The notes under the pieces were generated by a model that saw nothing but the letters and a program-made list of their open reading frames with translations, was not told where the DNA came from and did not search any database. From assembly GCA_019637295.1 (NCBI GenBank), contig JAHBVX010000001.1, positions 1,091,501 through 1,155,500 on the forward strand: a stretch of 64,000 bases of DNA, read 5' to 3'. Each line of letters opens with the position of its first letter. Within the stretch, counting starts at the first letter, position 1. Below, piece after piece: positions 52,951 to 61,878 of this stretch. The position numbers and the translations under genes are program-made. This stretch comes from Polyangiaceae bacterium (lineage in GTDB: Bacteria; Myxococcota_A; Polyangia; Polyangiales; Polyangiaceae).

Positions 52951-54000
52951 ATGAGGCGACGCCTTGGTAGCATCCTGGTGTTGGTCGGCGCTGGGCTCGC
53001 CTTGGGCAGCGGCTGCGGCGACACCAACGAAGAGCGCATTCGCGCCGCGACCTTGCTCGAGGGTTGCCTGATCAACAGCGATTGTCAGGCGCCGTTCGTG
53101 TGCGTGTTCCGCAAGTGTCACAAGCAGTGTGAGACTACACGCGATTGTGATGACGGCACGCGCTGCGTGGTCGGCGAGAGTGGGTTGAACGTTTGCCAGC
53201 CGGACACGCCCTGCAGCTACAACAGCCAGTGTCCGGGCTCGCAGGTCTGCGCCATCGACGGGGAGTGTCGCGATCAGTGCGCGGCGGATCGTGATTGTGT
53301 CGCCGAGCAGGTGTGCGTCACCGGTGTGTGCGCGGACACCGAGGAGCTCGACCAAGGGGAGCTGCCCGTCGTGGATGCGGGCCCGGCGGACGGCCGCCCC
53401 TGCTCCTACAACAGCGAGTGTGAGCTGCCCCTCGCGTGCATCAACGGTCTGTGCAAGATCGAGTGCTTTCAGGATCGGGACTGCACCTATGGTTTGGTCT
53501 GTTACCTGAACCGCTGCTCGCTGCCGAGCGCAGTGCCCGATGGCGGCGCGGCGGACGCGAGCAGCGGCACCGGAGGGGTGGACGCGTCGGCGGGAGCGAA
53601 CGGCGTCGGAGGCAACGCCGGCGCCGGAGCCTCGGGCCTCGGTGGCGCGAGCTCGGGCGGCGCGAGCTCGGGCGGGACCGGCGGCAGCGGGTTCGGCGGG
53701 ACGGGCGGGACGAGCGGCAGCGGCGGCAGCGGCGGCAGCGGCGGCAGCGGGTTCGGCGGGACCGGCGGCAGCGGGTTCGGCGGGACGGGCGGGACGAGCG
53801 GCAGCGGCGGCAGCGGCGGCAGCGGGTTCGGCGGGACGGGCGGGACGAGCGGCAGCGGCGGCAGCGGCGGCAGCGGGTTCGGCGGGACGGGCGGGACGAG
53901 CGGCAGCGGCGGCAGCGGCGGCAGCGGTCAGGGCGGCAGCGGCGGGACGGGCTTGGCGGGCGCCGGAGGCGTGAGCGTCGGCGGCACCGGTGGTGGGTGA
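52951..54000 (+). CDS. Cys-rich lipoprotein with expanded Gly/Ser repeat tail
   Basis: 349 residues. Lipobox GSGC gives Cys 22. About 30-190 hold repeated Cys modules (CLINSDCQAPFVCVFRKC, CSYNSQCPGSQVCAIDGEC, CAADRDCVAEQVCVTGVC, CSYNSECELPLACINGLC, CFQDRDCTYGLVCYLNRC), each with a regular Cys spacing like EB/dickkopf-type modules. The last about 150 residues are Gly/Ser/Thr repeats, including three exact 17-residue copies. Probably a surface adhesin or stalk. It overlaps the next lipoprotein gene by 11 bases. Confidence 0.8.
   Translation: MRRRLGSILVLVGAGLALGSGCGDTNEERIRAATLLEGCLINSDCQAPFVCVFRKCHKQCETTRDCDDGTRCVVGESGLNVCQPDTPCSYNSQCPGSQVCAIDGECRDQCAADRDCVAEQVCVTGVCADTEELDQGELPVVDAGPADGRPCSYNSECELPLACINGLCKIECFQDRDCTYGLVCYLNRCSLPSAVPDGGAADASSGTGGVDASAGANGVGGNAGAGASGLGGASSGGASSGGTGGSGFGGTGGTSGSGGSGGSGGSGFGGTGGSGFGGTGGTSGSGGSGGSGFGGTGGTSGSGGSGGSGFGGTGGTSGSGGSGGSGQGGSGGTGLAGAGGVSVGGTGGG
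53764..53916 (+). repeat. Three perfect 51-bp tandem repeats
   Basis: Units at 53764-53814, 53815-53865 and 53866-53916 are identical and each encodes GSGFGGTGGTSGSGGSG plus frame neighbours. A diverged copy lies at about 53683-53763. The unit length is a multiple of three. Confidence 0.92.
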
Positions 54001-55012
54001 CGGGTCACAGCGGGTCCGGCTCGGCCTGGTCGGATGCGCCGTGTTGCTCGGGCTCGGCGCCTGCGGCCCCTCGGATGAAGCGCCGGCCGAAGCGCGCTGG
54101 AGGATGGTCTTCGAGCAACTCGACGGCGCCGTCATCTCCGTGCACGGGACGAGCGCGAGCGACGTCTGGGCGGTCGGAGGCGATCCGGGCACTGGCCCGC
54201 TCGTGCTGCACTACGACGGCGCGCGCTGGACTCGCAGGCAGAGCGGCGCCTCGGCAGATCTGTGGTGGGTGCACGCGCTCGCTCCCGACGACGTGTTCTT
54301 CGGTGGCTCGAAGGGGACCATCCTGCGCTTCGACGGCACCAGCTTCGAGTCCCTGCCGACCCCGTCGGACGCCACCGTGTTCGGGATCTGGGGGACATCC
54401 TCGAGCGATCTCTGGGCAGTGGGTGGCGATCCGCTGGTGGTCGGCAAGGCCTTCGTGTGGCGCTTCGACGGTCAGACCTGGGCACCTGCAGCCGGCATGG
54501 TGGACGTGCCGGTCAGCAGCTATTTCAAAGTCTGGGGCAGGAGCGCGACGGACGTGCGCATCGTCGGTAGCGACGGCGTCATCCTTCACTTCGACGGAGA
54601 CGCATTCACCGCAGCCGACTCGCCCACGACACGGCGGTTGCTCACGCTGCACGCCAGTCCAGACGCTCCTTGGGTCGCCGTGGGTGGGCTTGGTGTCGCG
54701 GTAGTGCTCGAGGACGCGGGAGCCGGCTGGCAAGACGTGACCCCCGAGGAGCCGCTCAAGGCCATCATCGGCGTGCATGTGCAGGCTAACGTCGGCTACG
54801 CGGCGGGCAATGGTGGCACCGTGCTCGAGCGGACCGCGACCGGATGGAAGCGACAGTCACTCGGCTTCGACGTCTTCCAAGACTTCCACAGCGTGTGGAT
54901 CGATGAGACCGCGGGCGTTTGGGTCGCTGGTGGGGACCTGGCGACCTCGCCGCTGGTGAGCGGCGTCTTGATCCACCGCGGCGAGAAGCCCCCCAGCCGT
55001 CAGCTCGACTGA
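53990..55012 (+). CDS. Propeller-like lipoprotein
   Basis: 340 residues from GTG 53990 (GTG 53993 is equally possible). Lipobox LGAC gives Cys 25. Repeats of the type SVHGTSASDVWAVGG, HALAPDDVFFGG, GIWGTSSSDLWAVGG and KVWGRSATDVRIVG recur about every 45 residues, typical of beta-propeller blades of the myxobacterial type. No catalytic motif. Its last 13 bases overlap the convergent rhodanese gene. Confidence 0.75.
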   Translation: MVGDGSQRVRLGLVGCAVLLGLGACGPSDEAPAEARWRMVFEQLDGAVISVHGTSASDVWAVGGDPGTGPLVLHYDGARWTRRQSGASADLWWVHALAPDDVFFGGSKGTILRFDGTSFESLPTPSDATVFGIWGTSSSDLWAVGGDPLVVGKAFVWRFDGQTWAPAAGMVDVPVSSYFKVWGRSATDVRIVGSDGVILHFDGDAFTAADSPTTRRLLTLHASPDAPWVAVGGLGVAVVLEDAGAGWQDVTPEEPLKAIIGVHVQANVGYAAGNGGTVLERTATGWKRQSLGFDVFQDFHSVWIDETAGVWVAGGDLATSPLVSGVLIHRGEKPPSRQLD

Positions 55013-55437
55013 GCTCGACGCTTCACGTCCGCGTAGCTCTGTCCCGCTGGCGCGCCGGTCTCCACGGGCAGAGCCAGCTTGCTCCAGCCAGGGGTCGATC
55101 GGCCGAAGGCGTCGCGTGAGCCCTCCCAGCCCGTGACCAGATCCGCCAGCTGCGTGTACCCCGCCTGCACCAGCATCTCTGCGGCGCGCCGGGAGCGGGC
55201 GCCGCTGCGGCAGGACAACAGCAGCTTGTCGGTCGTCGAGAAGAGCTGCTGCACGACGTCCAGGAACTCCGGATTGGGCACCATGCCGCTGTCCGCACGG
55301 TGCATGAGCGGCACGTTCAGGGAGCCAGGGATGTGCCCGGCCTCGAACTCGGGCTCGCTGCGCACGTCCACGCAGACGTACCCCGCTTCGATGAGCGCCT
55401 TCGCGCGTTCTGGATCGGCGTCTTCGATTCGCGTCAC
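55000..55437 (-). CDS. Rhodanese-domain protein
   Basis: 145 residues, a single rhodanese domain. Landmarks are VDVRSEPEFEAGHIPGSLN and the active-site loop CRSGARSRRAA with Cys 76 as nucleophile, followed by YTQLADLVTGWEGS. The six-residue loop fits sulfur transfer (thiosulfate or persulfide). No signal peptide, so cytosolic. It stands alone, convergent with the propeller lipoprotein and divergent from RNase J. Confidence 0.88.
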   Translation of the reverse strand: MTRIEDADPERAKALIEAGYVCVDVRSEPEFEAGHIPGSLNVPLMHRADSGMVPNPEFLDVVQQLFSTTDKLLLSCRSGARSRRAAEMLVQAGYTQLADLVTGWEGSRDAFGRSTPGWSKLALPVETGAPAGQSYADVKRRAQSS

Positions 55438-55540
55438 GGCCCTGGTCTACGCTCCGGCGGGTGGCGCGTCAAACGTCCGAGCCCCCCGGTCGCCCTGGCC
55501 TGCGCCCTGAGTTACTCTCCGGCGAGCGAGTACCGTCTTC

Positions 55541-57181
55541 ATGAGCCGAGCCATCCGTGTCGTCCCGCTGGGAGGGTTGGGGGAAATAGGCATGAACTGC
55601 CTGGCCATCGAGCAGAGTGACGGGATCCTGGTCGTGGACTGCGGGACGAGCTTCCCGCAGGACGATCTCGGGGTCGACGTCGTCCACCCGAACCTGTCGT
55701 ACCTGTTCGAGAACGCCGAGCGGGTGAGCGGTGTCGTGCTCACCCACGGTCACGAGGACCACATTGGCGCGCTCTCCTTCCTGCTCGAGCGCGTCGACGC
55801 TCCGGTGTGGGGGCCCGCTCACGCCCTCGCGCTCGTGCGCCGTCGCTTCGAGGATCGAGGCTTCGCTGCGGCCCGGGCGCGGCTGACCGAGGTGACGCCG
55901 CGGCGACGGTTCGGCGTTGGCCCGTTCGAGGTGGAGCCCATCCGGGTCGCGCACTCGATCACCGAAGCGACCGCGCTCGCGATCCGCACCCGAGCTGGGC
56001 TGGTCGTACACTCGGGGGACTTCAACTTCGACCCGGATCCCCCGGACGGCGAGCCAACGGACGAAGAGCGGCTCTCCGAGCTCGGGCGAGCCGGCGTGGA
56101 GCTGCTGCTCTCCGACAGCACCAACGTGGACGTGGAGGAGCGAGCCGGCTCCGAGCGCGAGGTGGGCTTGGCGCTCGGGCGCGTGATCGCAGCCGCGAGC
56201 GGCCGGGTGTTCGTCGCGTTGTTTGCCAGCAACGTGCAGCGACTCCGCTCGTTGGGCGACATCGCTCACGCTACCGGGCGGAAGATCTGCCTGCTGGGCC
56301 GGAGCCTGAACACGCAGGTGGACATCGCCCAGCGGCTGGGCAAGCTGAGCTGGCCCTCCAACTTGCTCATCTCCGCGGAGCAGGCCGCTACCCTCGCGCC
56401 CGAGTGCGTGCTCGCCCTCACTGGCGGCTCGCAGGCCGAGCCCACCTCGGCGCTTCGTCGCCTGGCCTCGGGTGACCACCATCAGCTGCAGATCACCGCG
56501 GGAGACACGGTCGTCATGTCTGCGCGTATCATTCCGGGCAACGAACGCACGGTGCTCGACATGTCGTGCGACCTGCTACGCCAAGGTGCGCACCTCGTCA
56601 CACGCGTGACGGATCCGGACGTACACACGAGCGGTCACGCCGGCCGCTCGGAGCAGCGCCGCCTGATCGAGCTGCTGAGGCCGCGGGCCTTCCTTCCGAT
56701 CCACGGCACGCTGCACCACCTGCTCCGGCACCAGGAGTTGGCGCGCGAGATGGGGGTGGCCCACACCTCGGTCACGGAGAACGGCGGTGTGGTCGCATTC
56801 GACCCGGAGCTGGGTCTGATGGCCGACGGCCGCGTCCCCCACGGTCGGGTCTACGTCTCGGCGACCGGCGAGGCGCTCCCTCCCGGCGTGCTCAAGCGTC
56901 GCGCCGAGCTCGCGCGCTCCGGCAGCGTCGTGATCAGCGTGGTCTTGTCCGAGACCGGCGAGCCTCGGGCAGCGGCCCGAGTCTCCTCTCGCGGAGTCGC
57001 GGGCCTGGACGACGCTCCCCGCGCTCTCGAGCGCGTGGCCCAGGCGGTGTCCGACGCGCTCGCAGGCAAGCGCCGAGGCCTGGCCGCCGACGAGCTCGTG
57101 CGCCGCGCCGCACGGCGAGTCATCGTCGCCGAGGGGGGCGCGCGTCCGGTGATCGAAGTGCACCTACTTCGCGTAGAGTGA
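55541..57181 (+). CDS. rnj: Ribonuclease J
   Basis: 546 residues of metallo-beta-lactamase/beta-CASP nuclease with 5'-exo and endo activity in mRNA decay and rRNA processing. Zinc site: TRGHEDH-type motif as LTHGHEDHIGAL (about 66-77), then VAHSITE and HSGDFNFDP. Beta-CASP motifs are LLSDSTNVD, FASNVQRL, GGSQAEPTSAL and the C-terminal HTSGHAGRSEQ and PIHGTLHHL. The C-terminal domain (about 445-546) is present. Usual length for the family (about 550). Confidence 0.93.
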   Translation: MSRAIRVVPLGGLGEIGMNCLAIEQSDGILVVDCGTSFPQDDLGVDVVHPNLSYLFENAERVSGVVLTHGHEDHIGALSFLLERVDAPVWGPAHALALVRRRFEDRGFAAARARLTEVTPRRRFGVGPFEVEPIRVAHSITEATALAIRTRAGLVVHSGDFNFDPDPPDGEPTDEERLSELGRAGVELLLSDSTNVDVEERAGSEREVGLALGRVIAAASGRVFVALFASNVQRLRSLGDIAHATGRKICLLGRSLNTQVDIAQRLGKLSWPSNLLISAEQAATLAPECVLALTGGSQAEPTSALRRLASGDHHQLQITAGDTVVMSARIIPGNERTVLDMSCDLLRQGAHLVTRVTDPDVHTSGHAGRSEQRRLIELLRPRAFLPIHGTLHHLLRHQELAREMGVAHTSVTENGGVVAFDPELGLMADGRVPHGRVYVSATGEALPPGVLKRRAELARSGSVVISVVLSETGEPRAAARVSSRGVAGLDDAPRALERVAQAVSDALAGKRRGLAADELVRRAARRVIVAEGGARPVIEVHLLRVE

Positions 57182-57196
57182 CGTAAGGTCGGCAGG

Positions 57197-58228
57197 ATGA
57201 CTCGGTCGAGCCTCGCCGCGCTGTTCGTGACCCTACTTTCGGCGGGCTGCGACCGAGACCGCGAGCCACCATCGCGCCCCGCTGTGGCGGCCCCGGCGAG
57301 CGCGCCCCGCGACACCTCGACGGTGCTCGACGACCCCAGCTTCCGCTTCCCGGGTGCGAGTCGAGTGGTCGCCATCGGGGACGTGCATGGTGACCTCGCT
57401 GCGACACGCCGCGCGCTGCGCTTGGCCGGCGCCATCGACGACAAGGACGACTGGATCGGCGGGGAGCTCGTCGTGGTTCAGACTGGGGACCAGCTCGACC
57501 GGGGTGACGACGAGCCCGAGATCCTGGATCTGCTCGAGGCGCTCGAGCAGAAGGCCCAGCGGGCGGGCGGACGGTTGTACGTCCTGAACGGCAACCACGA
57601 GGTCATGAACGTGGCTGGTGACCTGCGATACGTCACCGAGGACGGCTTCCTGGACTATCGCGACGTGAAGCCCTCCTCGGTCACCGTGGCGCGACAGCTC
57701 GAGACCTTCGAAGAGAAGATGCGTGGACGTGCAGCCGCCTTCCTGCCGGGCGGCAAGGAAGCGCTGCGCCTCGCCAAGCGCAACGTCGCCATCATCGTGG
57801 GCGACACCGTGTTCGCTCACGGCGGCGTCTTGCCTGGGCACGCGCGCTACGGCCTCGGTCGCATCAACGCCGAGGCGAGCGCGTGGATGCGGGCCGAGAC
57901 GCGCCGTATCCCCCAGCAGCTCGACGGCCCGAGCAGCGTGATCTGGACGCGAGACTACTCGGAGACGCCCACCAGCGAGCGAGCCTGCGAGGCCCTCGGT
58001 CGCACCCTCGAGCTGCTGCGCGCCAAGCGCATGGTCGTGGGGCACACGGTGCAAGACGCGGGGATCAGCAGCGCGTGCGGTGGGCGCGTGTGGCGCGTGG
58101 ACGTCGGCCTCGCCAAGCACTACGGGGGCCGCACGAGCGTGCTCGAGATCCGAGGCCAAGAGGTGCGGCCGCTGACCCCGGTCGACGCCGCCCCGGACGC
58201 TGCCAGCCCACCCAAGCCCACGCCGTGA
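57197..58228 (+). CDS. Shewanella-like phosphatase (Shelphs), lipoprotein
   Basis: 343 residues. Lipobox LSAGC gives Cys 18. PPP-type phosphatase motifs are IGDVHGDLAATRRAL, TGDQLDRGDDEPE (the usual GDxVDRG with Leu), LNGNHEVMNV and FAHGGVLPG; the metal ligands are all present. The order and GDQLDRG/GNHE pattern match Shelphs proteins rather than classic PP1. Starts 15 bases after RNase J and may be co-transcribed. Substrate unknown; location periplasmic or surface. Confidence 0.85.
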   Translation: MTRSSLAALFVTLLSAGCDRDREPPSRPAVAAPASAPRDTSTVLDDPSFRFPGASRVVAIGDVHGDLAATRRALRLAGAIDDKDDWIGGELVVVQTGDQLDRGDDEPEILDLLEALEQKAQRAGGRLYVLNGNHEVMNVAGDLRYVTEDGFLDYRDVKPSSVTVARQLETFEEKMRGRAAAFLPGGKEALRLAKRNVAIIVGDTVFAHGGVLPGHARYGLGRINAEASAWMRAETRRIPQQLDGPSSVIWTRDYSETPTSERACEALGRTLELLRAKRMVVGHTVQDAGISSACGGRVWRVDVGLAKHYGGRTSVLEIRGQEVRPLTPVDAAPDAASPPKPTP

Positions 58229-58318
58229 CGTTTGGGTCCGTGCGGCGCGGGAGCGGCGCGGCGCACGCGGCGCCAGGGGCCCGTGTTCGCCCGCTCGGGG
58301 GCGCGGTATACGGGCGTC

Positions 58319-59569
58319 ATGACGCAAGGGACCGAGTCCTCGGATGTACCGGCTGCGACGCCATCGCTGAACCCGGCTGCCAGCAGGTTACTCGAGCAGA
58401 TCTCGCGGCAGGGTCCGTTCGAGGCCGTCGACCTGTTGCTCGAGCACCCGGACGAGCTCGTGGTCAGCGTGCTCACCTTCGAGAACCCCGCGATCGCGGA
58501 CGAGATCTTGTGGCTCCTGCCCGAGGAGCGCCGCAACCGCATCCTCGAGGCAGCCACGGCTGCCCAGCGCGAGCAGTGGTCGAGGAATCACTCCTTCCCG
58601 GAGGACAGCGTGGGTCGGCTCATGAGTCCTCCGACCGCCGTGTTGCGCCCGGATCATCAGGTGAAAGACGCGATCGAGCGCTTGCGCCCGATCGTGAAGA
58701 AGGCCCTCGTGTCCTACGGCTGGGTCGTGGATGAGCAGGGCCGGCTCGTGGGCGTGCTGGTGTTTCGCGAGCTCTTGTTCGCACAGGCCGAGCAGCGGCT
58801 CGACGAACTGATGGTCAAGAACCCGTTCTCGCTTCGTCCCGAGCTCTCGCTTCAGGAGGCCATGCGTGAGGCGCTCCGGCGGCACTTCCCGGTCTACCCC
58901 GTGTGCGACGAGTCGGGGCGACTGCTCGGCATCCTGCGCGGAGAGAACTTGTTCGAGCAACAGGCGTTCGAGCTCAGCGCACAAGCAGGCACGATGGTCG
59001 GTGTCGAGAAGGAGGAGCGGCTGGCGACGCCCTGGTCGCGTAGTCTCAAGTTTCGCCATCCCTGGCTCCAGCTCAACCTATTCACGGCCTTCATCGCCGC
59101 CGCGGTGGTGGGCGTCTTCCAGGACACGCTCGATCGTCTCGTGGTGCTCGCCGTGTTCTTGCCCGTGCTCGCCGGTCAGTCCGGGAACACCGGCTGCCAG
59201 GCGCTCGCCGTGGCGCTGCGTGGCATGACGCTGGGCGAGCTCGATCCGGGCAAGGCCCGCCAGGTGGCCATGAAGGAAGGCCTGCTCGGCTTGCTCAACG
59301 GCGGGCTGGTCGGGCTGACGGCGGCGGCCGGGATGCTCTTGTTCGCCAAGTCTCAGGGCCACCCGGCGGCGTGGACGCTGGCGCTGGTCGTGCTGATCGC
59401 CATGATCGGCAGCTGCACCGTAAGCGGGATCTCCGGCGCGGTGGTGCCGGTCACTCTCAAGCGTCTAGGGGCGGACCCCGCAACGGCGTCCAGCATCTTC
59501 CTGACGACCGCGACGGACGTCGTCAGCATGGGCATGTTCCTGGCGCTCGCGTCGTGGCTCATCCCGTGA
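58319..59569 (+). CDS. mgtE: Magnesium transporter MgtE
   Basis: 416 residues. An N-terminal helical MgtE_N-type domain (about 20-95; VDLLLEHPDELVVSVLTFEN, ILWLLPEERRNRILEA) is followed by two CBS domains (about 100-225; VGRLMSPPTAVLRPDHQVKD, ELMVKNPFSLRPELSLQEAM, HFPVYPVCDESGRLLGILRG). Five membrane helices follow, with VLAGQSGNTGCQALAVALRG and the pore-lining regions SGAVVPVTLKRLGADPA and TTATDVVSMG. The CBS part gates Mg2+ flux in the family. ATG 58319 chosen; the open frame upstream is not coding-like. Confidence 0.93.
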   Translation: MTQGTESSDVPAATPSLNPAASRLLEQISRQGPFEAVDLLLEHPDELVVSVLTFENPAIADEILWLLPEERRNRILEAATAAQREQWSRNHSFPEDSVGRLMSPPTAVLRPDHQVKDAIERLRPIVKKALVSYGWVVDEQGRLVGVLVFRELLFAQAEQRLDELMVKNPFSLRPELSLQEAMREALRRHFPVYPVCDESGRLLGILRGENLFEQQAFELSAQAGTMVGVEKEERLATPWSRSLKFRHPWLQLNLFTAFIAAAVVGVFQDTLDRLVVLAVFLPVLAGQSGNTGCQALAVALRGMTLGELDPGKARQVAMKEGLLGLLNGGLVGLTAAAGMLLFAKSQGHPAAWTLALVVLIAMIGSCTVSGISGAVVPVTLKRLGADPATASSIFLTTATDVVSMGMFLALASWLIP

Positions 59570-59575
59570 GGGCGC

Positions 59576-60562
59576 TCAGCTGCGGGCGGGCACGGCCAGC
59601 AGCAGCGCCTCCTGCGTGCCCGGGGGCGCGAGCTCGCCATCGTCGAGCAGTCGCACGTCGAGCTCCCTGCCCACGCCGGCGGCGACCGCGACCCTCACGG
59701 CTCGCAGCGGCTCGAGCGGCCCGCCCGGGCTGCCCAGGGTCTCCGGCGAGCGGCTGGCGCTCGGGCTCTCTACGGCGCGGGGCCTGAGCACCTCCGGGAT
59801 GCTCGGCACCGCCGGCTCCACGCTCGGCGCGGCGAGCTCCGCGCTCGGCGCCGCGAGCTCCGGGCTGGCCGCCACCGGCGCCACTGGCTCTCGCGCCGCG
59901 AACTCACGCGTGGAGTTGCGGGGTGCGGTGGGCTCCGGCGGCGGAACGTCGATGGGGGCGGGCGGTGGTGCGTCGGCTGCAGGCTCGCTCGCGCCAAAGG
60001 AACGGATGTCCATCACCATGGTCCGCTCCGCGCGCACCGTGATGCCCACGTTCACCGCGGTGGCTTCGTCGTCTTGGGAGAGGCGGGGGGGCTCGGGGCG
60101 CGCTCGCTTCGCCACCGGGGCGGTCGTCTCCGCGGGGGCGGAGTCCCGCACCGACTGCGCAGCAGCCTTGAGCAGTCCGGTGTCGGGGCCTTCGAGGTGG
60201 GTGATGTCATCGAGCGCCACGCGGTACGGCGCGGTCGGCATCATGGGGTTCTTCTGGCCCCGGGCGCTCCCTGACTCGACCCGCTCGGTGGACGGCGCCG
60301 CACCCAGACTCGGGACCGCCGGCTCGGCGGATGGAGCAGGCGCGATCTCGAGCAGCTGCGCGGCCCGGTCGAGATCGTCCGCGCGTTGATGATTGCCCTC
60401 GGCCGTGGCCGCTTGCACGGCGTGATGGAGCCAGCGCAGGGCCAGGTCGCGCTCTCCTCGGGCCCACGCCGCCGTCGCGGTCTCCACGGCCCAGCGCACG
60501 TCGGACGAGTCGTCCGCCCGCGGGTGCAGGATCTGTTGGATCCAGACCGAGCTCTGGCTCAT
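59576..60562 (-). CDS. Ala/Pro-rich protein with N-terminal TPR-like helices
   Basis: 328 residues from ATG 60562. The N-terminal about 70 residues resemble a helical pair (AVETATAAWARGERDLALRW; QRADDLDRAAQLLEI). The centre is disordered (Pro/Ala/Glu repeats such as AAPSAELAAPS), with a short motif ATAVNVGITVRAERTMVMDI that resembles a phospho- or protein-binding peptide. The last 50 residues look like a beta domain (VRVAVAAGVGRELDVRLLDDGE). Family not recognised. It overlaps the thiolase stop by four bases and is co-transcribed with it. Confidence 0.55.
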   Translation of the reverse strand: MSQSSVWIQQILHPRADDSSDVRWAVETATAAWARGERDLALRWLHHAVQAATAEGNHQRADDLDRAAQLLEIAPAPSAEPAVPSLGAAPSTERVESGSARGQKNPMMPTAPYRVALDDITHLEGPDTGLLKAAAQSVRDSAPAETTAPVAKRARPEPPRLSQDDEATAVNVGITVRAERTMVMDIRSFGASEPAADAPPPAPIDVPPPEPTAPRNSTREFAAREPVAPVAASPELAAPSAELAAPSVEPAVPSIPEVLRPRAVESPSASRSPETLGSPGGPLEPLRAVRVAVAAGVGRELDVRLLDDGELAPPGTQEALLLAVPARS

Positions 60563-61770
60563 CGAGCGCTCTCGAACAAGGTGGCGATGCCCTGACCCAC
60601 GCCGATGCACAAGGTGCACAGGCCGACCTTGGCGCGGGGCCTCTGCTTCATGGCAGACATGAGCGTGGCCACGATGCGTGCGCCCGAGGCGCCGATGGGG
60701 TGACCGAGCGCGATCGAGCCGCCGAGCACGTTGACCCGCTCCGGATCTAGATCGAGGCCGCGCAGGCAAGCCAAGCTCTGCGCGGCGAACGCCTCGTTGA
60801 GCTCGATCACGTCGACGTTGGGGATGCGCAGGCCGGCGCGCGCGAGCGCCTTCTTGGATGCCGGGATCGGCCCCTCGCCCATGTAGTTGGGATCGAGTCC
60901 CACGGTGGCGCAGGTGACGAAGCGCAGCGCGGGCGTGAGCCCGAGCTCGCTCAGGCACCGCTCACTGGCGAGCAAGACGGCCGCTGCACCGTCGTTGATG
61001 GGGGACGAGTTGCCCGCGGTGACGCTGCCACCTTCCCGGAAGGCGGCCGGCAAACGCGCGAGCGACTCGAGCGTGCTGTCCTTGCGCACGCACTCGTCGC
61101 GCTCCACGTTGATCGGCGGTCCCTTGCGCTGAGGCACGGCGACCGGACAAATCTCGCCGGAGAACGCGCCTTGCTCCCACGCCGCGTGTGCCTTCTGCTG
61201 CGACGCTAGAGCGAAGGCATCCTGCTCCTCGCGACCGATGCCGTACTTCTTCGCGACGTTCTCCGCCGTTTCTCCCATGCTGGTCAGCCCGTAACGCTGC
61301 TCGAGCCTGGGGTTGGGGTAGCGCCAGCCCAGGGTCGTGTCGTAGATCGTCGGCGGCATGCGCGAGAAGGGCTCCTCCGCCTTGGGCATCGAGTACGGAG
61401 CGCGGGTCATGCTCTCCACTCCGCCGGCGATGACCAGGTCCGCCTCACCCAGGGCGATCAGACGCGCGCCCTCGTTGACCGCTTCCAGCCCCGAGCCACA
61501 CAAACGGTTGACGGTGACCGCCGGGACGTCGTGGGAGACACCCGCGATGAGCGCGGCCATGCGGGCCACGTTGCGGTTGTCCTCCCCCGCTTGATTCGTG
61601 GCGCCGAACACCACGTGTCCGAGGCGCTCGCGAATCACCGGGTGTCGCTCGAGCAGCGCCTCGATCACCCGAGCGGCGAGATCGTCGGTGCGAACCGACG
61701 CGAGCGCGCCCCGATACCTGCCGATCGGAGTGCGAACGGCATCGACGACGAAGACAGCCTCCAGCGACAT
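60559..61770 (-). CDS. Acetyl-CoA acyltransferase (thiolase)
   Basis: 403 residues. Catalytic Cys 90 in NRLCGSGLEAV, His in GGSIALGHPIGASGAR (about 348-363) and second Cys in CIGVGQG near 386. The N-terminal VVDAVRTPIGRYRGALA and the ESMTRAPYSMP block fit the beta-ketoadipyl-CoA/3-ketoacyl-CoA thiolase group (PcaF/FadA). Uses CoA to split or join 3-ketoacyl-CoA. It is divergent from the CrtC-like gene. Confidence 0.93.
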   Translation of the reverse strand: MSLEAVFVVDAVRTPIGRYRGALASVRTDDLAARVIEALLERHPVIRERLGHVVFGATNQAGEDNRNVARMAALIAGVSHDVPAVTVNRLCGSGLEAVNEGARLIALGEADLVIAGGVESMTRAPYSMPKAEEPFSRMPPTIYDTTLGWRYPNPRLEQRYGLTSMGETAENVAKKYGIGREEQDAFALASQQKAHAAWEQGAFSGEICPVAVPQRKGPPINVERDECVRKDSTLESLARLPAAFREGGSVTAGNSSPINDGAAAVLLASERCLSELGLTPALRFVTCATVGLDPNYMGEGPIPASKKALARAGLRIPNVDVIELNEAFAAQSLACLRGLDLDPERVNVLGGSIALGHPIGASGARIVATLMSAMKQRPRAKVGLCTLCIGVGQGIATLFESAR

Positions 61771-61878
61771 GCGAGGAGTCTAACTCAGCGCATCCGCGCC
61801 CGCGACACCCGCAATCGTGGCCGGCGATCGACGGTTGACTCTTCCCTACGGCCCGCATTTCCGTACCCTGTCCGGGCC

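Noticed and set aside
53683-53916. Possible CRISPR array from regular repeats
   Set aside because: The repeats are contiguous without unique spacers and are translated in frame in a lipoprotein gene.
52936-54192. Antisense Ala/Pro-repeat open frame
   Set aside because: It is only the complement of Gly/Ser repeats and a Cys-rich lipoprotein; repetitive Ala/Pro composition arises from the repeat itself.
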